A DNA stretch of 64,000 nucleotides from positions 30,157,331-30,221,330 of the forward strand of contig CM053336.1 of the NCBI GenBank assembly GCA_028583605.1. The letters run 5' to 3'. Under the pieces are notes generated by a model. The model ran no database searches, was not told where the DNA came from, and saw only the letters and a program-made list of their open reading frames with translations. Both the position numbers and the translations under genes were made by a program. This DNA comes from Dastarcus helophoroides (taxonomy: Eukaryota > Arthropoda > Insecta > Coleoptera > Bothrideridae). Below, one piece after another: positions 55,196-64,000 of this stretch (within the stretch, counting starts at the first letter, position 1; the number at the start of each line of letters is the position of its first letter).

Positions 55196-56572
55196 CCCGC
55201 GAGTAACGTGTTTGTAGCGTTTTTCAATCTACGGTTTAATTATTCAGTGTCCAGTGTGATAAACTTTAAAAATTAAACACCTTTATCAATTTAGTTATGG
55301 CCTCTTCGAAGAAAGGCAAAAGGGCTAGTGAAACAGCTTCCCTTACCGCTAAAACTATCGCAACACGTGTAAATAAGCTAGAGGACACCTTAACCAAGGG
55401 CTTGCAAGATCTGAAGGAGAAAGTAAATAAAATCTATGCAAGTGATAAAACTAGATATGAGTCAGTTAGTGCGTCTTGAAAATCAAATTAAAAGTTTGAA
55501 TCAGAACGAACTATCAAACTCTATCTTAATCCATGGAATACCGAAAGAACAGGAAAAAAATTTGTGTGAAAAAGTTCTAAACGTTTCGTTTTTAATGTCC
55601 AACTAGGAAAAAAGGTTACCGCTGATAATATCAACTACTGTTATCGCATTGGAAACAAACGTGTGTGGAAACAGACCGAGAGCGCTGCTCGTTAGCTTCG
55701 TGCAACGGTGAATTTGTGATGAGATATTTCTAACTAAAAAATTCTCTAAAAGGCAGTGGTGTATTTATTACAGAAATGGTAACAAACTCAAAATATAAAT
55801 TATTTACCAAAGTGCGTAAACTTATTGGAAAAAAATCTTGTTATATGCCCATACATGTGGATTTAGATTTTAAGGTAAGGGAATCGCTTAAATAATTACT
55901 TTTTAAAATTAAAAAACAGCCTATTGCTTTTGGAGTTTTTTATCGTTCACCTCATACTTACATAAATTTTTTTATTAATGAATTTGAAATATTTTTCCAT
56001 ACATATACCCTACAGTGGATGAAATTATTTGTCTTGGGGATTTCAATGTTAACTTTTTAAATCGAGATAATCCTTTTAATCATTGCTTTGAGTCCTACAA
56101 TTTTGTTCAGGTTTTAAAGAAACCTACAAGAAGTTCTCGTAATTGCAGCTAACTACTCAATCCAATTCTTGTTGCAAATAACAGTTTTGTTACTTAAGCT
56201 AGTACTATTTCTGTAGATAATATTTCTGATCATAAGTTAGTATTTTGTGACCTTAACCTAAAAAAACCGAAAACTGAGTCTGAAGTTATAAAGTATCATT
56301 GCTTTGATAATTTTAATCATAATTTGTTCTTACACGATCTAAATAATTACTCGTGGCACCATATCTTATACGAAAATAATATTGATAATGAAATTAGTTT
56401 GTTTAATGGATTTATCTTAGGTACATTTGATAAACATGCTCCCATTAAAAAAATTTAGGTGTCGAAATCTAAAGCTCCTTGGCTCACAAATGATTTAAAA
56501 CTATTTATGAGGAAAAGAAATTTGGCTTTACAAAAATATAAAAAAACGAAATGTGAGCATGATTGGTTAGAG
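55196..56572 (+). pseudogene. CR1/L2-like LINE: ORF1 and endonuclease remnants
   Basis: After a GC-richer 5' leader, ATG at 55297 opens MASSKKGKRASETASLTAKT then a coiled-coil-like KLEDTLTKGLQDLKEKVNKI. After a frameshift come RLENQIKSLNQNEL, ILIHGIPKEQEKN and INYCYRIGNK, an ORF1 with an RRM-like part. Further on, the endonuclease reads VFYRSPHTYINFFINEFE, LGDFNVNFLNR, VDNISDHKLVFCDLNL and DKHAPIKKI, then APWLTNDLKLFMRKRN. A LDLDFN.. reverse transcriptase is not reached: the sequence is cut at 56573 by a hAT end. Many stops occur. Confidence 0.8.
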
Positions 56573-56965
56573 CAGGGATGAGCAAACTTTTTTTACAGCG
56601 GGCCAACTACAAGGTTAAAAATTTTGTGCGGGCCGCATGTGAGCAAAATATGAACGCTAGAATTATATTATTAACGCCAATTATTAAGTTTTTTTAACAA
56701 AACAAAAATAACAAAAGTAGGTACTATAAGAATTACCTAATTAAAATACGTAATACAAATAAAAAGAGGGAAATTATTACAGGAAAAAAATCCTAAACAA
56801 ACTCTAATGAGAATTTTGAAGTTGCTTCTTTGCCAAATTTGCCAAAGAAACTCGCACAGAACTTTCCAGTCGTACGTTATTTAGTTTGGACCTGTGGTCC
56901 CTTTTAATTATTTCCATTATGCAAACATAAGTGCTTCCAAAATCATAGGCGTAATAGGGCCCTAT
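56573..56965 (-). pseudogene. hAT transposase 3' end with terminal repeat
   Basis: On the minus strand FGSTYVCIMEIIKRDHRSKL followed by NNVRLESSVRVSLANLAKKQ matches the hAT carboxy-terminal dimerisation domain (FGSTYVCESTFS.. in relatives, here with a small loss after YVC). The element ends with a GGCCCGC block and AAAAAAAGTTTGCTCATCCC, i.e. CAGGGATGAGCAAACTTT read on plus at 56573, a hAT-type terminus. The 5' part is missing. Confidence 0.7.
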
Positions 56966-59160
56966 TCTGGTTCATGCGGCAAACTAAAAATTTATATGTA
57001 TTCAATTGGGGGACTTTCCAATTTTTCAGAAATCATCCTTTCCTTGAAACATTTTTTTGAAATTTCTATCTTTTTCTCAATTTTTTTTTACAAAATTTGC
57101 CTTTTTCTTTTAACATTTCGCCATTTTTCTAAATTTACTTTTCTGAAAATTTCAACTTTTTTAATTCCGAAAATTTCAACTTGTTTATTAAAATTTGCCT
57201 TTTCATCAAAATCTGGTCGATCTCCTGATAAAAAAGTGTATTTTCTGAAATTTATGTGAAAGGACAAAAATTACAAAGAAAATTTTTTTGTAAAATTCAA
57301 CTCTTTTTTAATCCAAATTTCTGGAAGTTTCAAATTATTTGTCGAAATTTCGATGTATATCACAATATTTGACATTTTCTGACGCCCGTTAAGGTAAGGT
57401 CTGTAAGGCCTGTCTTCCTGTGGCTTGAGGAGGCAAATAAAAATAAATATTCAATTTTTTTCTTAAAATTTGCTTTTTCTAAATTTCAATGAAATCTTAT
57501 TCTTTGTGGTAATTTCGAAATTTCACTAAGATTAAACCTTTTTTTTTCAGAATTTAGATCTTTTTCTTAAAATTTCTCGTTTTTTCTCGGCGTTTTGGCT
57601 TTTTTTTAAAATTTCGACTTGTTTTTAAATTTCAATTTCCTTGCAAAATTTTTGGTCCATTTTAAATTTTTATCGAAATGTCGCTTTTTTTTCAAAATCC
57701 AATATTTTTCTTAACATTTAGCTAATAATATCAATCTTTTAAATTTTGATTTTATTAGAAACTTTGACTGGTTTCCTAAAGTTTGCTTTTTTCAGGAAAT
57801 CGTGATTTTTGCCTCAATATCCGATATTTAATATTTCCATAAGTTTTTTCTTGTTCCTGGATATTCGTCTTTTTTTTCAAAATTATGAATTTTTTTAAAA
57901 TAATTCACCTGTACCTCAAAATTTGTTTTTTTTTGAATTTTCGATTTTATTTTCAAAATATTTGTCTTTTTCAACAAATTACGATTTTTAGTTCAAATGG
58001 TTTAATGGTTCTGAAAATGTTCGCTTTCCCTCTAAATTACATCGAAAATTTAATAAAAATATTGCAAAAAAATTTTTTTGAGGATTTTCAGAAAAACATT
58101 TCTTATAAATCCAACATCTTTACTAATTATAAATTTTGATAGCAATGTTTTGGAGAATTGCGATTTTCTTTCTCAAAATTCGACTTTTTCTAAAAATTGC
58201 ATCTTTTCACAAAAATAGAACTTTAAAAATTTTGACTTTTTCGAATTATAAACATTTCTCGAGTTTTTGAGAAAGGTTAGGTTTTATTTTTAATATGATT
58301 CATTGAAAATTCCAACTTTTTCAATTTCCCTTTTAAAATTGGACATTCTTTTGGAAATTTGAAATATTTTCTAGAAAGTTTGATATTTTTCTGGAAATTT
58401 CAATGTAATTTTTAAATACTACGATTTTCTTTCGAAGTCTTTGTTTTTCTGTATTTGTTTTAAATTTGATTTCCGCTTATTTTAACTTGTCCGAATATCA
58501 TCTTATTTTCCAAAATTTGACTTTTACCTCAAAATTTAAATCTGTTTTCGGATGTTTCCATATAAAATTGAACTTTTCCTGAAGATTTAGACTTTTTCAC
58601 AAAATTCGTTAATTTTTTAAAAATTGGATCGAAATTTTAATAGAAATCTAAAAATCTTAAAACAATATTTTTAGGAAATTTTGAGAAAAAGATGTTTTGA
58701 AAACATTCAAGAATATGTCAAAATTAAAATAAAATAAAAATTCTGAGAGAATATTTTTAAAAGTTGCAATTGTTTTTTTACCTTAGAGAAAATTACCACT
58801 TTTTAGCAAAAATTGACTTTTGGAAATTTCGTTTTTTGCGTTTCCACTTTCTCGAAATTTTGACATTTCTTAAAGTTCTTAGAAAGCTTTTTTCCTAAGA
58901 TCAGGCTTTTTCGACATTTCTACTTTAATCTGAAAATGTGATCTCCCCAGACCAAGAAAATATACGAAAACTACGAGCAATTTCTTCTGATCGAAATATT
59001 TTAAAGCTCGATTCAAATTGGTTTATTAAATTTTGAATTTCCTGGCCATCTATCTGAAGGAGTTTGTTTTCTCAAGCATAGAAAATCTTTTGCGTTTTTT
59101 GACAATAAATGTCCAGTTGTACATCTCATGAAATATCGATGCTTCTTTCCACATTTTGGG
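56966..59160. repeat. AT-rich degenerate tract, T-rich polarity
   Basis: About 2.2 kb, the longest such block. Words TTTTTTCTCAAAATTTGAC, TTTCGACTTTTT and AAATTTCAACTT recur without a fixed period. A short GC-richer interruption is at 57385-57430. Open frames here are rich in F, K, I and L and are not genes. From about 58620 the polarity becomes mixed. Confidence 0.65.
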
Positions 59161-59480
59161 GAAACCTTTTGAAGCAGTGGCAACTTGCAGCTACCACTCC
59201 TTCTAGACGGCTTTGGTTCCTAGCTCCCACGGCGTAGATGTTTCGAATAAACAGTGCAGTGTTGTCAGCTCAAAAAAGCTACTGCAAAGCAGCTTGGAGA
59301 TTTGTATTATTATATCCAAGCGTGCTGTCTATGCTAAAAATCGGGTAGTGATGGTACTAATGGCGTTTATGTCTCGCTATGCGCAGCGGCGTTGACTGAA
59401 TTCAGTCAACGACAGCGGACATCTAACGGTCTAAAAACTTTTTGCTACGATTACTACCGGTAAACTATCTTAAAAATTAA
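59161..59480. other. GC-richer island with a perfect 22 bp palindrome
   Basis: The island carries a 60-codon frame (59213-59395) without recognised similarity. At its end GTTGACTGAA (59391-59400) is followed at once by its reverse complement, and one more base pairs on each side (59390-59411). Confidence 0.5.
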
Positions 59481-60482
59481 AACACGCACCTTTTTAAATG
59501 CCATAAATACAATCAAACTTTCGAGATTTATAGTCCAAGTGTCAAGATGAAATTAGAAAATCTGATAAGAGCAAAAGTTTTGAGTTTTGATTTAAAATTC
59601 CATTGTGATTTTTCTAGCTTTATGTATATCAAAATTTTGACATTAAAAAAATCCAAATCAAAGTTAAATCTTCAAATTTTTAATGTTTCTTAATATTGTT
59701 AAAATAATGATAGATACATTATTAGTTCACACATTTTAAGTGTAACCTCGAGGGTTTAAAATTCTCGGAATTTTAAATCTAATCTCAAAATATCCACGTT
59801 AATCTCGATATTTCGACTTTATGTTTTGGAAAAAATTGTAATTTTGAGTTTGAAGCTAACAATTTAAAAAAAAATCTTTAATTCTAAAACAATATTTTAG
59901 GGAATTCAAATCTAATGATTTTTCTGGACTTAAAGTTGAAATTAGCAAAATGAAAATTTAATATTTGTGGTATGTGGTTGACTTATTTTTTATTTGTTAG
60001 TATAAGTGAGATTTGGGCTCTCTAATTTAATGTGCGAGAGGGGTTGAACTAAAAACGTACGCGGTGTATTAGTTTACTCGTTCAAACCAAAACATCTATA
60101 TAGCAAATATGTCAACTTATTTTTACTCATAAACCACTTACTAATCTCATAATTTGGATACCCCTGGTAAAAGAAACTACTAAACAGATATTAAAATTCT
60201 GAATTTGGTTTCTCGAAGAATGAGAAAAGAAATAGTAGTAAATGTAAAAAACCCACGACTTATTAATCTTTGATTTGCATAGAAAAAGTGAATTAAAAAA
60301 AAATTTAATTTAGAAAAATAAATTGACATTATTATGTCAGTTATTTGGAGTGTTTAGAGTTTGCGGTGTAAAAAAAGTGAATTAGGTGGCAACAGTGCCT
60401 TGTATTTGGAGTTATATTTTGTTATTTTAATTATTTGTGTTTTCGATCGTGCTTGCTCAAGCTAATTACACCTATTTTTCAG
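59481..60482. other. AT-rich stretch before a candidate exon
   Basis: The first part (to about 59960) is degenerate tract. The part from 59970 to 60482 has ordinary composition and would hold the promoter, a noncoding first exon and an intron if the exon at 60483 is real. The pyrimidine run CACCTATTTTTCAG ends it. Confidence 0.4.
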
Positions 60483-60586
60483 CCACGGTCTGAAAATCCG
60501 AAAGTGCAGTTATGGATCTTAGATATTTCCAATTTGACCGAATTGCAAAGTCTACCCATCAGCCCCTCAAAGGCCTTATTAGGACC
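60483..60586 (+). CDS. Candidate first coding exon, gene not identified
   Basis: An acceptor (CCTATTTTTCAG, AG at 60481-60482) and a strong donor (ACC|GTAAGTAC at 60587) bound a 104 bp stretch. It has 29 bp of leader, an ATG at 60512 and exactly 25 open codons reading MDLRYFQFDRIAKSTHQPLK then GLIRT, leaving phase 0. The peptide is basic and amphipathic and would suit an amino terminus of a small membrane or mitochondrial protein, but I do not recognise it. The next exon was not found in the 1.9 kb of AT-rich DNA that follows. Confidence 0.5.
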
Positions 60587-62466
60587 GTAAGTACTTTAAT
60601 TAAATCTGTGATTATGTCGATGATTTATCTGTGATTTTTCAATGTCTTTTAATTCTTAACTTTCTTATTTTTTCACATGTGGATTTTATGTTCAAAAAAT
60701 TTTCAAATTTAGGGAATTTTTTTAAGTCGAAACATTTACTTACTCTCTTTTCTATCACATCGAGTCTGAACTCAAAAATGATTTAAAAATTTTCAAAATT
60801 TTCTTAATAACGATATTAAAATTTCTAGTTTTACTTCTTGTCTAAAATTTTAACTGATTTTAAATTTCAGATTTTCCTCAATATTTCGGAGACATCTTTT
60901 TACATATTTCGAGTTTGTTTGGTCTAAATTTTGAATAATTTTCAGTGTTTCAGTTTTTTACTACTTTTTAATGGAATTTGGCCTAAATTACGGGATTTTT
61001 TTCTAAATTCAAAACTCTTACATACTCGTTTTCTACCATTTTCAGTCTGAACTCTAAAATGATATTAAAATTTACAAATTTTTCCCAATTACGCTCTCAG
61101 AAATTCCAATTTTACTTTTTATTTAAAATTTTTACTGCCTCAAAATCCCTCATTTTCCTCAAAATGCTTAACTTAACTAGAATAATTTTTTTACAAAATT
61201 CGAGTATTTTGGTTGAAATTTTGATTGTTTTTTTAGGGTTTCAGTTTTTTACTTTTTTCCTACAATTTGGCTCAAATTGGAGGATTTGTTTTAAAGTCTA
61301 AACTTTTAAATACTCGTTTTCTACCATTACGAATCTCAACTCTAAAATGATATCAAAATTTCCAAATTTTTCGTGATTACGATCTTGGAATTTTCAATTT
61401 CACTTTTTTGTCCAAAATTTTAACTGAATCTAAATCCACCATTTTGCTTAAAATGCCTGACTTAACTAGAATATTTTTTTTACAAATTTCGAATTTTTGG
61501 TCAAAATTTTGTTATGTGCAAGAGGTTTATTAAATAGAATAATTAGGAACAAATTATTCGTCTTTCTACTTGTAAGGTGTAATTCAACCCAACAATTCCT
61601 CGATTACTTAGATTTCTTTACGTAATATGTAATTGTTTAAAACTTAATAAACTCTCATTACCTTTACGGAATTTGCTAAGCTCAACAGAATTAATTGTCG
61701 ACGCGATGAACGAGCCAGCGACCGCCAACTAGTATACATTGTCCACATATACACGTATTAAAATTGTTTTGCACACTTATGGAATATCACTGCTTTAGTT
61801 TCTTATAGTTTCTAAGTTAAAAGTAAGCCTTAAAGCCTAATTAAAGTATTGAGTAAACCTTTGCTCAGTTCAAAAGTGTGAGTGAATTAATTTTCTCAAG
61901 AACAATTCTCAAATAAAACATCAACATCATGTTTTTATCAGGTAATTGCCAATAGTTTTAATTCTTACGTGGTGGAATTGTTCGATATTTATTAGCTGAT
62001 AATTTAAACTATTGCAAAATATTCGTATTAATTCATTTTGAATCCGTTTTAAAAATTTTTACTTTTTTTAGAAAGGGCAGGGGCGGGTTTAGGATATTTT
62101 GGGGCCCCCACACTAATAGGTGGTTTTCTGTTTTTAAGCATCCAGTACACAACAAAAGTCTATTTAACAAAAAACAGAAAATTTGAGAATAACGCAAAAA
62201 TTTTAAAAAAGTTTCAAAATTTCAAAAGATTCATTTCAACATTCGTTAATAAAAATTCGAATATTTTCAAATTGGGTCGCAGAAATGTTAAATCGAATTA
62301 ATAAACATAATGTTTTCGACCAATAAGAGTCTACCATGAAAAATAAACTTTCAAAGAAGAGAAGAAGAAGAAAAGAGAATTTTGGAAAAAAGTCAATATT
62401 GGGATAGTCCAAATGTTAAGTCACTTTTTTAAAAAAAGTTGAAGATTTGACTGGAATTTAAAACTA
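60587..62466. other. AT-rich DNA, possible intron
   Basis: 60660-61510 is a degenerate tract in which CTCGTTTTCTACCATTNCGA with AACTCTAAAATGAT(A)T recurs near 60740, 61026 and 61313, giving a period near 287 bp. 61520-61950 has ordinary composition and ends in ATGTTTTTATCAG|GTAATT (61929), a possible but unsupported start-exon. At 62080-62120 GGGCAGGGGCGGGTTTAGGA with TTTTGGGGCCCCC looks like a transposon end. No gene is called. Confidence 0.4.
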
Positions 62467-64000
62467 TACCGGGTCTTTTTTTTAGTTGGGAGGTTACCTT
62501 TATATGGAATACTACTTATTTTAAAGGCAAACTGATTTTGTCGATGGGACTAATCGGGGTTAAACTATCTTCTAAAAATATTTCCAACTTCCCCCCACTA
62601 CCGATTATACCGGAAGTAGACATCAACTTTCTTATTTTAAATGGCAACCCACAAATTTTATGTTTCATTTAGATTTTACGTAAAAAAATAAGGTGAGTTT
62701 ATGTATACATGTTTATCGCTACTTTTGATTGTTTTAAAGATATTTCAATTTTTCGAAAAAAAATGACAGAAAAGAGGGTTATTTTGACTCTTTGTATCCT
62801 TTTTATTATTTGCAGTAAAAACATGAAATTTGGGTTGAAGTCAGGAAATATTAGAAAGACTATAATAACGTAAACAGATTTTACATTTATTATACAGAGT
62901 GATGGAAAATTTATAATCTTTGCTGTTTTTGTTTTATTCAAAAAAACTCTGTTTTTTTAAATAGGAACTATATGTTTTTTAATCATTTTTGAATTCTTCA
63001 TATAAAAAGAAGAAAAAAGTTATATTACTTATTTTTTAAAATTTTGTGCCGTTACAGAGGTATTTTACATAAATCTCAAAATAAAAAAAATCAAACATTT
63101 CTTGTTTGTTCAAGTAGGAAATTAACTGTGTGCAATAAAAGCTTAAAGAATTAATCATAATAAGTAATAGGAAACAAAAATAATTGACAAAAAATTTATA
63201 TCAAGAACAACAAGGGCGATATTCTCTTTCAATACATTTAAAGACATATTTTAAGATTTCGAATCGAGTAACGTTTTTAAGCACATCCGATTGTTCCTAG
63301 CAATATGCTTGTCATGCAGTAGTCGTAAAAAATTGCTAAAAAATTTCCATTTTAATTTTCATTGTAAAATTTAACGCTTAAAAATACTGAGTTCTAATCT
63401 AACAGCATAACAGTTAAAGGACAAATTTTCTTGAATATTTGTTGTTGATTTTGATTACTCCAAAAATGCGAAGTGTGTTTAACAAACCATTTTTACATTC
63501 ATGGCTACCTAAACATTTTTCAGTAAGTATTCTAACAATTAGCCAAAAACTTATTCGTCTTGTGCGGTTATCTTTTAAATGTTATTTAGCCTAAAATTTT
63601 TAAGCCTTGTGGTTGTGTTTTTTTTAAAAAATTTTGTTGACTACTACCAAGTTGCTACTAAAAAAAAGATATATTTTTCTTTTTCATTTTGCATTATATC
63701 TCCGTAAAGGTGCAGAATTTTAAAAAATTAGTCATATAACTTTTTTCTTCTTTTTACGTGAGGAATTCAAAAATGTTTAAAAAACACATAGTTCCCATTT
63801 AAAAAAACAGAGTTTTTTTGAATAAAACAAAAACAATAAAGATCACAAAATTTCCATCACCCTGTGTAATAAATGTAAAACTTGATTACGTTATTACAGT
63901 CTCCATAATATTTCATGACTTCAATTCAAATTTCATGTTTTTATTGCAAATAATAAAAAAGATACAAAGAGTCAAAATAACCCTCTTTTCTGTCAGTTTT
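62467..64000. mobile_element. Palindromic Tc1/mariner derivative, copy 2, cut by window end
   Basis: Starts TACCGGGTC after TA and follows the 6748-8588 element base for base through the first arm (to about 63090), with scattered differences. The core then matches copy 1 in reverse orientation, so this copy is flipped relative to copy 1. The second arm runs off the window; about 300 bp would be needed to complete it. The transposase scrap of the core lies at about 63430-63520 on the minus strand. Confidence 0.85.

Noticed and set aside
61929..61941. Start exon MFLS followed by GTAATT
   Set aside because: Four codons before a weak donor, no TATA box and no partner exon.

Overview
The window is AT-rich nuclear DNA of an insect. 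The evidence is spliceosomal introns with GT/AG borders, a degenerate array of the insect telomere motif TTAGG, errantivirus-like Ty3/gypsy pieces, and a dense mix of Tc1/mariner, hAT, pogo-like, DIRS, LINE and Penelope-like remnants. A beetle is plausible but order cannot be fixed from the sequence. A run of 100 N (16404-16503) marks an assembly gap.

Layout. 1-800: a fold-back element and a solo hAT-like end. 808-3286: degenerate TTAGG-type array, followed by diverged tandem repeats (3325-4830). 5847-6112: an unidentified terminal coding exon with a poly(A) signal. 6690-16400: a nest of transposons, in which an errantivirus-like gypsy remnant is interrupted by a palindromic Tc1/mariner derivative, a hAT MITE with perfect ends and a pogo-like transposase pseudogene. 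Inside this nest lies a tandem duplication (12868-15750) carrying a TATA-box, signal-peptide-like, two-exon small gene (minus strand); the second copy is broken. 16504-25120: mostly AT-rich noncoding DNA with MITEs, tRNA-like heads and local duplications. 25122-27584: a 2.46 kb palindrome made from the 5' half of a Tc1/mariner transposon. 27600-36800: AT-rich tracts with Tc1/mariner and Penelope-like remnants and one orphan exon. 36869-40200: a decayed DIRS-like retroelement with a spliced ORF1. 41380-44560: the best-supported host gene, a four-exon Elongin-A-like gene of 307 codons (minus strand). 45000-50100: AT-rich tracts and a LINE endonuclease fragment. 51077-53295: a nearly complete DD41D-type Tc1/mariner transposon. 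53600-54420: a ~112 bp satellite. 55200-56965: a LINE remnant ended by a hAT transposase fragment. 57000-64000: AT-rich tracts, one candidate first coding exon (60483-60586) and a second copy of the 6748 palindrome running off the window.

Only the Elongin-A-like gene is confidently a host gene. The small secreted-peptide pair and three orphan exons are candidates resting on splice signals and open frames. Everything else recognisable is mobile DNA or repeat. The most unusual structural theme is that two different Tc1/mariner families have each formed near-perfect palindromes whose axis lies in a leftover piece of the transposase gene, close to the first catalytic aspartate.
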